A stretch of DNA of 53,074 nt from an uncultured Spirochaetota bacterium (GCA_937872225.1 CALMRZ010000057.1:1-53074), one strand, 5' to 3'; counted from the stretch's first letter, positions 8,569-17,714 are shown. Numbers and translations: made by a program. Notes: generated from the letters alone by a model not told the origin.

Positions 8569-9150
8569 TCACTTTATCCCGATCAGCTTTTCCAGGTATT
8601 TGATGCATTCGGCAATGGGATCTTCCCGCTTGTACAGACGGGCCATCATGATGCTTCCCTCCATGGCGGAGACGATATGCCGGGCCATCGGCTCGGGCCT
8701 GATACCCGCCGGAAGCACTCCTGCCTTCCCGGCTTCGCGCAGCAGGCCGGCCAGTATATGCACCCAGCGGTCGAAAACCTCCATTATGAGGGCGGCATAT
8801 CTGCCGTCCGTGTCGCCCATCTCAAGGGCGGTGTTCCCGAAAATACATCCGCCGACAAATCCCGTTCGGCGGTGGAACCTGAGAACGGCCCCGAGGATGT
8901 CCCGTATCTTCCCCAGGGGTTCCCTGCTCGTGATGCTCTTCGACAGGTACTCGAAGTACCGTTCTGCGGCTTCCCGTATGATGGAAAGGCCCAGGTCATC
9001 CTTCCCCGAGAAATGAAAATAGAGGTTTCCCTTTTTCACGCCGGTTTCGTCTATTATATCCTGCATGCTCGTGTTCCTGAGGCCCTTGCGGTTTATAAGG
9101 ACCATGGCCGAGTCCAGCACCCGGGTGCGGGTTTCTTCACCTTTTTTCAT
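8569..9150 (-). CDS. TetR/AcrR family transcriptional regulator
   Basis: 193 residues. The N-terminal helix-turn-helix spans residues ~8-55 (TRTRVLDSAMVLINRKGLRN, SMQDIIDETGVKKGNLYFHF). The C-terminal ligand domain resembles TetR_C regulators of the AcuR/YxaF type (VGGCIFGNTALEMGDTDGRY). The ATG has AAGGAG eight bases upstream. A near-palindromic site 20 bp upstream (9171-9188) is the probable operator, so the gene is likely autorepressed. There is no divergent efflux or enzyme gene except a truncated VOC fragment at 9319, which may be a remnant of the former target. The inducer is unknown. Confidence 0.9.
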   Translation of the reverse strand: MKKGEETRTRVLDSAMVLINRKGLRNTSMQDIIDETGVKKGNLYFHFSGKDDLGLSIIREAAERYFEYLSKSITSREPLGKIRDILGAVLRFHRRTGFVGGCIFGNTALEMGDTDGRYAALIMEVFDRWVHILAGLLREAGKAGVLPAGIRPEPMARHIVSAMEGSIMMARLYKREDPIAECIKYLEKLIGIK

Positions 9151-9170
9151 GGGACGTGCTCCTTATTTTT

Positions 9171-9188
9171 GTACCGACCGTTTGGTAC
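9171..9188. promoter_or_regulatory. Candidate TetR operator palindrome
   Basis: GTACCGACCGTTTGGTAC: the two nine-base halves match at seven positions (GTACC..../....GGTAC). Its position just upstream of the TetR start, overlapping where the promoter should be, and its similarity to TACCGACC-type TetR operators support an autoregulatory site. Confidence 0.6.
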
Positions 9189-9318
9189 ATTATTTTCCAC
9201 CCCGTAATTTGTCAAGAAAAATCAGATACTGCAGGCATTTTAAAACAGCTTAATATAAAATTAGGTTGCTAAAAACAGAAGTCTCTGGTCATCTCCATCG
9301 AGGCTCCTGTGAGGAGCC

Positions 9319-9561
9319 ATGGTCAATAATGCAAGATATGTTCACACCAACATGAAATCAGAAGACTGGGAAAAGCTTGCCCGGTTATACGAGGAGGCAT
9401 TCGGATGCGTCCGGGTCCTGCCTGAGCGGGACGTATCCGGGACCAGGATCGAGAACGGGAACATCGTAGAGATCCAGAGCTGGAAGAAATACCCGGGTCT
9501 CAGCGGTATTCATGGGGCACGGAATAGAGCTCTCCGGGGTCCCGGCCGATCTCAGACCTGA
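9319..9561 (+). pseudogene. Truncated VOC/glyoxalase gene (N-terminal fragment)
   Basis: The first ~65 residues (MVNNARYVHTNMKSEDWEKL, ARLYEEAFGCVRVLPERDVS) match the N-terminal half-module of VOC proteins, which are usually 120-150 residues. Homology stops around the GLSGIHG segment and the frame then crosses into the 3' end of the opposing gene at 9500, reading its antisense to a stop after 80 codons. The second VOC half, with the remaining metal ligands, is missing. The ribosome site GGAG is held in a hairpin GGCTCC-TGTGA-GGAGCC (9302-9318) directly before the ATG. Most likely a remnant cut off by a deletion, though a tiny expressed half-VOC is possible. Confidence 0.6.
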
Positions 9562-10303
9562 TCCCCGAGTTTCGCCTTGTCCGTCCCGCGTAATACTTGA
9601 AAATCGGCCCTGATTTGTCTTCATCGCACTGCAGGCATTCGTTCAGGCTTCCGTCGGCCCTGTTCAGGGGCTCGCGCCGGAGCCAGGACAGGAGGCAGGT
9701 CCCCATGCAGTTCCTGCCGGTATTTACGATATTATAATACCAGGTAAGGGCGCATTCATGGGAGAACCCTATTTTTTCAAGGCAGGATAGTATCGGCCCC
9801 CGGGCGATCCTGAAGGAGCAGGCCCGCACGGCATAGGTCAGGTCGCGGCGCTGCAGATACACGGCAAGGTCCTGCAGGGTGGAACAGGTCCCGCAGTATC
9901 CCCGGTGGGTCACCGAATAGCCGTCGCGGGAGGCGGCGCCCTCGTCGCTGAATGTCCGTATTTCATATCGTTTCCGCCGGGAATCGACAAACCTGATCCC
10001 GCATACTGCTGTTTTTATTGAATGCCCCCCCGGCGGTTCCGTCACCCTCTCATTTCCGGCCGCATACGGATCGCCCTCCTGCCGCACGGGGTTAACGATG
10101 ACCGCGCTCCTGAAAGCGCGCATCATGTCCCGGGACGGTGACGGGTCCGCTGTTTTCCCGCCGCCAGTGGCCCGGCCCGGTCCCGTCGTCGTGGCCGGTA
10201 CCGGCCCTCCCCCCAGGTCCGGCGCACCATCATACTGCATAAAACCGATAACAGCAGCGAGCATAACCACCACGACGATAGAGCTTAACACCAGTATCCG
10301 CAT
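9500..10303 (-). CDS. Exported or membrane-anchored cysteine-rich protein of unknown function
   Basis: 267 residues. A hydrophobic N-terminus (residues 3-22, VLSSIVVVVMLAAVIGF) is a signal anchor or uncleaved signal, followed by a Gly/Pro/Thr-rich linker to about residue 60. The remaining ~170 residues form a domain with about eleven cysteines, including GYCGTCSTLQDLAVYLQRRD, NCMGTCLLSWLRRE, and near the C-terminus ECLQCDEDKSGPIFKYYAG followed by RTRRNSGI. The paired cysteines suggest disulphides or a metal site in the periplasm. I recall similar blocks in uncharacterised, partly eukaryotic, proteins but cannot verify this here. No enzymatic motif is recognised. The last ~60 bases overlap the broken VOC frame. 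Confidence 0.65.
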   Translation of the reverse strand: MRILVLSSIVVVVMLAAVIGFMQYDGAPDLGGGPVPATTTGPGRATGGGKTADPSPSRDMMRAFRSAVIVNPVRQEGDPYAAGNERVTEPPGGHSIKTAVCGIRFVDSRRKRYEIRTFSDEGAASRDGYSVTHRGYCGTCSTLQDLAVYLQRRDLTYAVRACSFRIARGPILSCLEKIGFSHECALTWYYNIVNTGRNCMGTCLLSWLRREPLNRADGSLNECLQCDEDKSGPIFKYYAGRTRRNSGIRSEIGRDPGELYSVPHEYR

Positions 10304-10463
10304 ATCCTAACTAATCCCGCCATGAATTTCCGTGCAATTCGTGTGCATTCTTATGGTCAAGATGCCGTCGTCAATGCATATTTATGTTGACATTCTCCGG
10401 GGGAGGAAAAAATGTTTACAATATATAAATCATGCGTACTTGTTTTAAGCGGGGGATATAACC

Positions 10464-11129
10464 ATGGATTTCAAACCGTCAAAAAATCTGGCCGAACAGA
10501 TAGCCCAGTACCTGGGCGACAAGATAATCCTTTTCCAGCTGAAGCCGGGCGAGCGGCTCATAGAGGAAGACCTGGCGCGGGAGCTGGGCGTCAGCCGCAG
10601 CCCCCTCCGGGAGGCCCTGCGCATCCTGGAGAAAAAATGGCTGGTGGACCTGATACCCCGCCGCGAGGCCCGCGTATCGATCCTCAACGAGCAGATGCTG
10701 ATCTCCACCGGCGACATCCTGAAAGAGATTTACGGTCTGGTGGCGCGGAGGGCCGCGGAATTCGGCAACAAGGAGGAGCTTGATCTGATCTCCAAAAAAC
10801 TCACGGCGCTGGAAGAATGCGCGAAGAACCAGGACAGGCGCGGATATTTCGACGCTCTCATTGAATACGAATCGGCCTGTCTCAGGGCCGCCAAGAACCC
10901 CGTCCTGGACATACTCCTCAAAGACCTGTGGCCGTCGACCCGCCGCGTGCAGTACGCGACCATCAAGCTCCGGACCGAAGACCTTACCGACACCGTCAAG
11001 TACTTCAAGCAGGCCTTTTCGTTCCTGACGGAAAAAAACGGCGACAAGGCCGCCGCCATCATTCGCGAAGTCATCGGGATTGAAACGCGCTACAGCGTGA
11101 AATACTTTTCACAGTTCAATTCGCTGTAA
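10464..11129 (+). CDS. GntR family transcriptional regulator (FCD-type)
   Basis: 221 residues. The winged helix at residues 5-75 has the GntR signature IILFQLKPGERLIEEDLARE and LGVSRSPLREALRILEKKWL. An all-helical C-terminal domain of about 140 residues follows, of FCD/VanR type, with RAAEFGNKEEL and the YESACLRAAKNP segment carrying likely metal or ligand residues. Such regulators respond to organic acids. The neighbours (chemoreceptor downstream on the other strand, cysteine-rich protein upstream divergently) do not reveal the target. Confidence 0.9.
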   Translation: MDFKPSKNLAEQIAQYLGDKIILFQLKPGERLIEEDLARELGVSRSPLREALRILEKKWLVDLIPRREARVSILNEQMLISTGDILKEIYGLVARRAAEFGNKEELDLISKKLTALEECAKNQDRRGYFDALIEYESACLRAAKNPVLDILLKDLWPSTRRVQYATIKLRTEDLTDTVKYFKQAFSFLTEKNGDKAAAIIREVIGIETRYSVKYFSQFNSL

Positions 11130-11214
11130 CACGATCCGGGGAACGGATTTCACCGGCACCTGCGCCACCGGTCCGGGCTCCTGCCGCAGAGAGCCGCCGT
11201 CATCATGCAGGCAA

Positions 11215-13527
11215 TCAGGTCCTGAACTTTTGAACAAGCGACAGCAGATCCTGCGCCTGGCGCATCATCTCCTCGCTCGCGGAAGCCGTTTCCTCGACCA
11301 TGGAGGCGTTCTGCTGCGTCATCTGGTCAAGGTCGGAGACCGCCGTATTAATCTGCTCCATCCCCTTCCTCTGCTCGGCGCTGGCCTCGGTTATTTCGGA
11401 CATGATGCGGGCCGACTCTCGGGCGGTACCGGAAATGTCCGCCAGAGCCTCGCCGGTGCGGATGACCAGGTCGGTCCCCTTTTCCACGATGCGCACCGTT
11501 TCCTTTATCAGGCCCTCAATTTCCTTTGCCGCGTTACCGGACCGCTGAGCCAGGTTCCTGACCTCGCCGGCGACGACGGCAAACCCCCGTCCCTGCTCGC
11601 CCGCGCGGGCCGCTTCGACCGCCGCGTTGAGGGCGAGCAGGTTCGTCTGGAACGCGATCTCGTTGATCATGGCGGTAATGTCGGCAATGCGGATGCTTGC
11701 CCTATTCATCTCGTTTATGGCGCCGATGGCGTCCCTGGCCACGGCGTTACCCTGCTCGGACTTTTCCGCTCCCTGATCGGTAAGATCGCGGGCCCTAACG
11801 GCATAGTCGGCGTTTTGGTTGATGATGGAGGTCGCCTCCTCTATCGTCGACGCGACCTCTTCCAGCGATGACGCCTGCTCCGCCGTGCGCTGTGACATGT
11901 TCTGGTTGCCCCGGGCGATCTGTTCCACCACCTGCGTGAGACTCTGCGACGACACGCTTACCGTGGCTATCATGGAACGGACATTTTCAATGGACTTATT
12001 GAGGGCGTCCATCAGGAGGCCCATCTCGTCATTGATGCGGCCTTCATAATTTCTGGTAAAGTCCCCCTCTGCAACCCGGTCAAGGACCTCAATGGTCTTC
12101 TGCACGGGCCTGCTGAAACGCCGTGTTATGACAAAGAGGGTTCCCATGGTGATGGAAAAGAGCAGAAGCAGCAGCCCGACCACCTGGAACATGATCATGT
12201 TGAATTCAGCGTAATACGACGACGGATCGGCAAAAACAACAATGGTCCCGTTCATGACCGGGAACCGCGCCGTCAGGGCAATCTTCTTCACACCGTTAAA
12301 AGTCACCTTGCAGGCCTCGTCCTTCGGCGAGAGCAGCATTCCGGTGCCGGAGAACCTGCTGCTGTCATCGGCTATGTCCTTGCCGATGGTTTTATTGAGT
12401 AATGACGCGTCCGGGCTAGCCATCACGACCCCTTTCCGTGAAAGGAGCAGGTATTCAACGCCGTTTTCTTTTCCGGCCTTAACGATATAATCCCGTATTG
12501 AGTCAAGAGGTATCGTTACTCCGAAAACGCCGATTCTCCGGTCCCCGTGCATGACCGGCACGGCGCCCACGATAACATCTTTACCCGTCGCCCTGCTCTT
12601 CAGGGGCTCGGTAAAAATCCTATCACCTTTCTGCATGAGCTCCTTGAAGTATTCCCTGTCCGCGATATTCACCGCTTTCCCCGCATTGGTCACGGAGTGT
12701 CCATCCGGGCGTGCCGAAAAATAGGCCTCGGTCATTTCCTTCCGTTTTTCGAAAAGGGTCTCCATCAGCGGCTGCAGCTGTTCGGGATTGACGGCCGCAT
12801 ATCTGCCGGTATCAGCCAGCACCTGCAGCTCGCCGGTCAGGTTCTCTACGATACCCTCGACTCCCCGGGTGGTCTTTTCCTGCATCAGCTTCAACGTGCT
12901 TTTGGACAGGGAAAGAACGTTATCCGCCGCTATCCGGTATACTCCGATGCCGGTGGCGATAAGCAGGATCATCAGCATGGAAACAATGGGCACCGAAAGC
13001 TTCATGAATATTGACAGGGGCCGGTAATCAATATACGCGCGCAGCGGGTACAGTTCCGTTTTGGAGATATAATACAGCATCATCCCCACGACAAGGGCTT
13101 CGAACTGGCCCGCCATGATGAAGAATAACGCCTGCTGGAAGGAAATCAGCACTCCCATAATCATTCCCAGGACGCCGACCAGCATCGGTCCTCCCGAGTT
13201 GCCGATAAACATAAACAGCGCCATTTTGAACGGATATGCCGATGCGAACCTGGAAGATTCTTCCCTGGAAACCGACATGTCGCCCTTCTGAAGGGCAAGA
13301 ATGATAGAGCGCAATTTTCGGGAAAGCAGAAAAAGGTAGATCGCTATGGCGATCAGGATCGGAGGGGCGAGTATTCCCAGAATTTCGGCAATTACCATGA
13401 ATTCACCGGAACCGATGGTGATAAGCATCATAATCCCGAAAAACAGGGGATCCAGGATGAACAGTATCAGGAACCAGCGGAAAAGGAAAAAGGGTATTGA
13501 TTCAATTGGCCTCTCAAACCTTGACAT
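11215..13527 (-). CDS. Methyl-accepting chemotaxis protein with extra N-terminal membrane module
   Basis: 770 residues. Four hydrophobic helices in residues 10-170 form an N-terminal membrane module. A fifth (near 185, [18 protein letters not shown]) leads into a periplasmic Cache-like sensor of ~210 residues ([51 protein letters not shown]), then a sixth TM near 440, a HAMP domain and the cytoplasmic signalling hairpin. The tip [40 protein letters not shown] is canonical. It should bind a small ligand outside the cell and control CheA. Start ATG has AGAGG eight bases upstream. Most MCPs have two TMs, so the four extra helices are notable. No che genes are nearby. Confidence 0.93.
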   Translation of the reverse strand: MSRFERPIESIPFFLFRWFLILFILDPLFFGIMMLITIGSGEFMVIAEILGILAPPILIAIAIYLFLLSRKLRSIILALQKGDMSVSREESSRFASAYPFKMALFMFIGNSGGPMLVGVLGMIMGVLISFQQALFFIMAGQFEALVVGMMLYYISKTELYPLRAYIDYRPLSIFMKLSVPIVSMLMILLIATGIGVYRIAADNVLSLSKSTLKLMQEKTTRGVEGIVENLTGELQVLADTGRYAAVNPEQLQPLMETLFEKRKEMTEAYFSARPDGHSVTNAGKAVNIADREYFKELMQKGDRIFTEPLKSRATGKDVIVGAVPVMHGDRRIGVFGVTIPLDSIRDYIVKAGKENGVEYLLLSRKGVVMASPDASLLNKTIGKDIADDSSRFSGTGMLLSPKDEACKVTFNGVKKIALTARFPVMNGTIVVFADPSSYYAEFNMIMFQVVGLLLLLFSITMGTLFVITRRFSRPVQKTIEVLDRVAEGDFTRNYEGRINDEMGLLMDALNKSIENVRSMIATVSVSSQSLTQVVEQIARGNQNMSQRTAEQASSLEEVASTIEEATSIINQNADYAVRARDLTDQGAEKSEQGNAVARDAIGAINEMNRASIRIADITAMINEIAFQTNLLALNAAVEAARAGEQGRGFAVVAGEVRNLAQRSGNAAKEIEGLIKETVRIVEKGTDLVIRTGEALADISGTARESARIMSEITEASAEQRKGMEQINTAVSDLDQMTQQNASMVEETASASEEMMRQAQDLLSLVQKFRT

Positions 13528-13822
13528 GGAAATACCTCTGTTTTTAATGATCTCACTGTTTGCTCATTTCACACCGAAAATCAAACTGCGACTATTTAAA
13601 TATACAAATATATACAACGCCAACAACATACATTTTTATTTTTTACAAAAATAGCGAATTCCACCATTGTTCCCGTCAGGGAATTCACTTTCGCATGAAA
13701 TGGTATAAATGGAAATGCCTTGGACGTAAAGAAGACATTTAGAGAGGACTGTTTGATTATGAACAATCACCATTCAATTGCATAAAGGCAATACCGGCAT
13801 GAGTATATAAAAAAGCGGCCGC
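13528..13822. other. AT-rich intergenic region upstream of the chemoreceptor, no gene seen
   Basis: About 295 bases of clearly AT-richer DNA between the chemoreceptor start and the hydrogenase terminator. It must hold the chemoreceptor promoter on the minus strand; I cannot assign -35/-10 boxes with confidence. No coding frame with family similarity was found. Confidence 0.5.
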
Positions 13823-13854
13823 AAAAAAGAAGGCGAGGATTTCAATCCCCGCCT
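13823..13854 (-). terminator. Rho-independent terminator of the hydrogenase operon
   Basis: Read on the minus strand, an eleven-base-pair stem (AGGCGGGGATT pairing with AATCCTCGCCT, one G-U pair, 13831-13854) is followed by TTCTTTTTT (13823-13830). It lies about 30 bases after the large-subunit stop codon. Confidence 0.85.
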
Positions 13855-13883
13855 CCGCTTTACTCAATTTATTGTCGATCGAA

Positions 13884-15449
13884 CTAGCAGACCTTGAAGG
13901 TACCGATCTCTCTGTCGCCCTCGACGACGTGGACCGCGCAGGCGATGCACGGGTCGAAGGACCGCACCACGCGGGCGGCTTCGATCGGGTTCTTCGGGTC
14001 TGATATCGGCGTGCCGATAAGGGCCTGCTCGACGGGGCCTTTGACGCCGTCGTCGCCGCGGGGACCGCAGAACCAGGTGGTGGGAACGACCGCCTGGTAG
14101 TTGGCGATTTTCTTGTCTTTCACCACGATCCAGTGGCCCAGGGCGCCGCGGGAAGCCTCGACGAGACCCATGCCTTCGCCGGTGTCGGGTATGTCGAAGG
14201 AGTTCCTCGGCTTGCCGTTCACGTCAAGCTCGTCGATCCACTTGCGCATCTCGGCTATGATGAGCTTCGCCTCGATGGCGCGGGCGGCGTGCCGTCCGAG
14301 GGTCGAGAACACGGCGGATATGTCGGCGTTGAAGACCTTCAGCAGGGCGTCGACCTCGCTCTTGACCGCCGCGTTGCCGGAGAGGTAGCTGACGACCACG
14401 CGGGCCAGGGGGCCGACCTCCATCGGCTTCCCGTCGTACCGCGGCGCCTTGAGCCAGGTATAGGCGCCGCCCTTGCCGGGCTGCGGCTCGGTCTGCCCCT
14501 GGTAGGGGTGCAGGTTCGACCCGGAGCTGTACCGCGCGTACCGCACCTGTTCCCTGATCTTCTCGGCGTCGAAGCTCTCGAGCTTGGTCCCGTAGGCGAT
14601 CCCGCGCTGCAGGAAGAACTTCTTGTCTTCCGTATCAAGATCAAAGAGACCATATGACATGAAGTTTGTGAAAGCGCCGATCTTGAAGTAGTCCTTGAAG
14701 GTTTTCGCCACGGCGATGACATGGTTCATGTACACGTCGTTGATGAAATTTTCGATTTCCTTGATGTGCTTCTTGTATTCCCTGATCATGGCGCGTGTCG
14801 GCACCTGGGTAACGCCGCCCGGCACCAGGCCGATGGCGTGGGGGGCGCGGCCGCCGATGGCGGAAACCATCTTGTGGGCCTTCATGCGCATTTCCAGCGC
14901 CTTCACGTAGCCGGCGATGGCGTCGATATTGGTGTCAACGTCCTTGATATAGAAGTTGCCTTCATACCGGGGCAGGAAGGGTGCGCCGGCGGTAATGGCG
15001 TCGACACGTCCCTTCTTGGCCTTCACTTCACTTTCCACCCAGGCCTTCAGGTTGTTGATCTTGGAGTCGCCGCCTTTGTATTGCAGCAGTGCGGTGATAT
15101 CAACATAGTCAAGGGCGGCCAGGTGGTAGAAGTGGATCAAGTGCGAATGCATGTAGTTGGCCGCCAGCATCAGGTTCCTGAGCACGCGGCCGTTGTTGTT
15201 CGGTTTGATCCCGAAGGCGCCCTCGAGGCACTTGCTGGAGGCGATGCCGTGCGAGATTGGGCATACGCCGCAGATCCGCTGCGAGAGCTGGTTCGCGTCG
15301 AGGGGGTTGCGGCCTAAAAAGATCTTTTCAAAACCGCGGAACATGTCGCCTATGCTCTTCGCGTCGACGACTTTCCCGTTCTCGACATCTATTTCTATTG
15401 AAAGGTGACCTTCAATCCTTGTGATGGGGTCAATTAATACCTTAGCCAT
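13884..15449 (-). CDS. hynB-like: Periplasmic [NiFe] hydrogenase large subunit
   Basis: 521 residues. The N-terminal nickel-ligand motif is QRICGVCPISHG (Cys60, Cys63) and the C-terminal one DPCIACAVH (Cys501, Cys504, His507). The 14 residues after His507 (VVEGDREIGTFKVC) are the peptide that the maturation protease removes after nickel insertion; the protease gene is in the same operon. The N-terminus DPITRIEGHLSIEIDVENGK is typical of group 1 uptake enzymes. The large subunit has no signal and is exported with the Tat-targeted small subunit. Its GGAGG site overlaps the end of the small-subunit gene. It oxidises H2 or, less likely, produces it. Last gene of the operon. Confidence 0.96.
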   Translation of the reverse strand: MAKVLIDPITRIEGHLSIEIDVENGKVVDAKSIGDMFRGFEKIFLGRNPLDANQLSQRICGVCPISHGIASSKCLEGAFGIKPNNNGRVLRNLMLAANYMHSHLIHFYHLAALDYVDITALLQYKGGDSKINNLKAWVESEVKAKKGRVDAITAGAPFLPRYEGNFYIKDVDTNIDAIAGYVKALEMRMKAHKMVSAIGGRAPHAIGLVPGGVTQVPTRAMIREYKKHIKEIENFINDVYMNHVIAVAKTFKDYFKIGAFTNFMSYGLFDLDTEDKKFFLQRGIAYGTKLESFDAEKIREQVRYARYSSGSNLHPYQGQTEPQPGKGGAYTWLKAPRYDGKPMEVGPLARVVVSYLSGNAAVKSEVDALLKVFNADISAVFSTLGRHAARAIEAKLIIAEMRKWIDELDVNGKPRNSFDIPDTGEGMGLVEASRGALGHWIVVKDKKIANYQAVVPTTWFCGPRGDDGVKGPVEQALIGTPISDPKNPIEAARVVRSFDPCIACAVHVVEGDREIGTFKVC

Positions 15450-15452
15450 TTC

Positions 15453-16439
15453 CTACACCTCCGTCCTGTGATTAAAAACCGACACCCGGTGTTCCGGCTT
15501 GATGAGTTTCTCATTCCGCGCGGTCAGGTGCTTGAAGACGCCCCTCCTTCCGTAATCCGGGAATACGTCTTCGGTGCAGCCGATACAGCCGGCGCCGCAC
15601 TGGGTGCAGGAGTTGACGCCGCCGAGCCATTTCCGCTCCGGTATGTCGCAGCAGGAATCCATGCCGAGGCAGCCGACATTGTAGAGACACCCTTCATCGC
15701 CCCAGTGTTTGGCGAATTTTCCCGCTTTATAATCGCTCAGGCGCTCGCACTGCTCGTGTACGGTCTTGCCGTAATACATCTTGGGCCTGTTATATTCGTC
15801 AAGTTCCGGCATCCCCTTCAGCAGCACATGAAGGAGGGTACCCACCATCCAGTCGGGATGGGGCGGGCAACCGGGTATGTTCAGCACGGTCTTGCCCTTC
15901 ATGATCTGAGCAAGGCTGACGGCCCCGGTCGGGTTGCCGCTGCCGTCGCGCATCTGCCCGGCGGGGATTCCGCCGAAGGCTGCGCATGTCCCGATGGAGA
16001 CAAGGGCCTTTGCGTTCGCCCCGAGTTTCTCGATCCACTCACGGGCGCCGATTATCCTGCCATCCATTTCGCCGATGGTGCAATATTTGTCGTCCTTGGT
16101 GGGAATGGAACCTTCAACTATAAGCACATAATCCTTCCGGTTTTTTTTCACCGCTTCCTCCAGGACGCTGATGGCCACGTGTCCGGTCCCGGCCATGAGG
16201 GTCTGGTGGTAGTTAAGGCTAATGTACTCCGTTATAACCGAAACGATACTCGGGTCCATTTTGTTCAAAATCGAAACCGAACAACCGGAACAGGACTGCG
16301 CCTGTATCCATATTACCTGAGTGCGCTCAGCAGCTTTTTCCAGTGCCTTCTTGCATCCCTGCAGTATCACCGAGGGAAAGGCGAAAGCGGCCGTCGTTCC
16401 GCCCATCAGCTTCAAGAAGTCCCTTCTGTTAAAAGACAT
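15453..16439 (-). CDS. hynA-like: [NiFe] hydrogenase small subunit, Tat-exported
   Basis: About 328 residues from the ATG at 16439, which has AGGAGG eight bases upstream; 35 extra upstream codons are rejected. The N-terminus MSFNRRDFLKLMGGTTAAFA is a twin-arginine signal. It ends in VILQGC (Cys29), which resembles a lipobox, so lipid anchoring is possible. Cluster ligands are visible: SCSGCSVSILNKMDPS (proximal), IGTCAAFGG, NIPGCPPHPDWM, and the later His/Cys sets of the distal and medial clusters (EQCERLSDYKAGKF; GCLGMDSCCD; CTQCGAGCIGCTED). No C-terminal membrane helix is seen. Electrons probably pass to the c-type cytochromes encoded just upstream in the operon. Confidence 0.95.
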   Translation of the reverse strand: MSFNRRDFLKLMGGTTAAFAFPSVILQGCKKALEKAAERTQVIWIQAQSCSGCSVSILNKMDPSIVSVITEYISLNYHQTLMAGTGHVAISVLEEAVKKNRKDYVLIVEGSIPTKDDKYCTIGEMDGRIIGAREWIEKLGANAKALVSIGTCAAFGGIPAGQMRDGSGNPTGAVSLAQIMKGKTVLNIPGCPPHPDWMVGTLLHVLLKGMPELDEYNRPKMYYGKTVHEQCERLSDYKAGKFAKHWGDEGCLYNVGCLGMDSCCDIPERKWLGGVNSCTQCGAGCIGCTEDVFPDYGRRGVFKHLTARNEKLIKPEHRVSVFNHRTEV

Positions 16440-16635
16440 ACATATCCTCCTCTGTTTTTTTAATGAGTCGCGGCGTCGAGAATTATTTCCGCAGCACGGG
16501 GAATTTGATCCATGACAGCCCGAATCTCTGTGTTGTAGTAACACTACCTATAGTGCCGGAAACGCTCCGGATCATACGAAAACCAGGACCGTAACCCGTC
16601 AGTTGCGCGCGTCTTATCATGAGCATCAACAATAA

Positions 16636-17019
16636 TCAATGGCATTCCTTGCAATGCTGCGGCCCTTCCTTCTTTTCTATGTGACAATCGACGCACAGAC
16701 CATGCATGGTCTCGTAGCCGTTGTCCCCATTGTGGCAGCTTGCGCACTGCTTTATCCTGTCAGGATTGCCCTTTTTATGATGGCAAAAAACGCATTGTAC
16801 CCCGGCATCCTCATGGGTCTTGTGGGAAAACCTGACGGCACCGACGGCGCTTTTCATCGGTGGAATCCCGTCGGCTGCCTTGCCATGAGCGGTGGTCTTT
16901 GTAATGGTTACCATATTGGGGTATTCTTTCCCCACAACCCAGGGATCAAGGCTGCAGGCACTTACCATGAAAGCTGCCAGGGCGACAAATGATGCGATGA
17001 AAATATGATTGTACCTCAC
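16636..17019 (-). CDS. Tetrahaem class III c-type cytochrome lipoprotein
   Basis: About 127 residues with four CXXCH motifs: CVFCHH, CASCHN, CVDCHI and CKECH at the very C-terminus. The best start is a GTG at 17017-17019 with GGAGAAGG upstream, giving the signal VRYNHIFIASFVALAAFMVS before lipobox Cys (SAC). Ten codons of upstream frame are possible but lack a ribosome site. The haem-binding part begins with AVRFSHKTHEDAGVQCVFCH, as in cytochrome c3/c7. It should be a periplasm-facing lipoprotein taking electrons from the hydrogenase small subunit, whose gene follows. Confidence 0.9.
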   Translation of the reverse strand: MRYNHIFIASFVALAAFMVSACSLDPWVVGKEYPNMVTITKTTAHGKAADGIPPMKSAVGAVRFSHKTHEDAGVQCVFCHHKKGNPDRIKQCASCHNGDNGYETMHGLCVDCHIEKKEGPQHCKECH

Positions 17020-17056
17020 GACCTTCTCCAATTGATTGTTTTTTATCACTAAGCCA

Positions 17057-17168
17057 TTGTTAATAACAATATCATGGTTTATTATATCCTTTATATTAAT
17101 AATAACATATATGTCAACAATAATGTTATTATTTACGATATTATGTTGATATTTGCAACAATAAGAAG
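17057..17168. promoter_or_regulatory. AT-rich spacer with inverted repeats inside the hydrogenase operon
   Basis: The 239-base gap between protease and tetrahaem cytochrome genes is much richer in A/T than its surroundings. It contains a perfect 15-bp palindrome ATTGTTAATAACAAT (about 17057-17071), an 11-bp inverted repeat AATAATAACAT / ATGTTATTATT (17098-17108, 17123-17133) and TGTTG-N7-CAACA further right. This is a likely internal promoter or operator for the structural genes. The last motif recalls CRP/FNR-type sites but does not fit the FNR consensus. Confidence 0.45.
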
Positions 17169-17258
17169 GATGAATCGGTGGATGTAAAGAACTAACAGTA
17201 AATCAAACAGCGATTAGAAGCGCGATAAAACCGGGTATAACGATTATTCCTGTTACAT

Positions 17259-17714
17259 TCAATGAGCCGCGGCGTCGAGTATCACTTCCACAGCCCGGGG
17301 TATTGAATCCAGAACAACCTGGCTTATAGTTGTATCTACATCGTCTATATTCTCCGGGACGATCCCGACGAATTCTATCTCAGGATTGTTATCCATGATC
17401 CTGAGAGTTTTGATCACTTCCATGATACCGACTTCATGCAGGGAGTACTGCGCGCGGCGCTCAACCGCATGTTCCGGCGTGAACCGGTAAATACTACCCG
17501 GCCTGTCGTCGGTTTTGAGGGCGTCCACGATAACTATTTTATCGTAACCGTCGATCAGGCCCAGCAGATCAAACCCGGCGGTTCCCCCGTCAAGAAGCTC
17601 AACTCCTTCCGGCAGGGCGATCCCTGATTCCTCCATCTGTCTGACGATATATACACCCAGGCCATCATCGCAGCGCAATGTATTGCCGATGCCCAGGATC
17701 AACACTTTCCGCAT
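17259..17714 (-). CDS. Hydrogenase maturation protease (HyaD/HycI family)
   Basis: 151 residues, family length. The N-terminal block ILGIGNTLRCDDGLGVYIVR carries the first nickel-sensing acid (Asp16 or 17), IVIVDALKTD near residue 60 the second, and YSLHEVGI near residue 93 the His. The enzyme checks for nickel in the large subunit and then cleaves after the C-terminal DPCxxCxxH motif; the matching 14-residue tail is present on the large subunit at 13884. It sits between the two cytochrome genes of the operon. No hyp accessory genes are in the window, so they must be elsewhere. Confidence 0.93.
   Translation of the reverse strand: MRKVLILGIGNTLRCDDGLGVYIVRQMEESGIALPEGVELLDGGTAGFDLLGLIDGYDKIVIVDALKTDDRPGSIYRFTPEHAVERRAQYSLHEVGIMEVIKTLRIMDNNPEIEFVGIVPENIDDVDTTISQVVLDSIPRAVEVILDAAAH

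Noticed and set aside
16544-16747. Short frame on the minus strand between the hydrogenase small subunit and the tetrahaem cytochrome
   Set aside because: It overlaps the 3' end of the cytochrome gene in another frame, has no signal, motif or ribosome site, and shows no family resemblance.
17140-17165. FNR box in the hydrogenase spacer
   Set aside because: TTGCAAATATCAA is one base short of the TTGAT-N4-ATCAA spacing and only one half-site fits.
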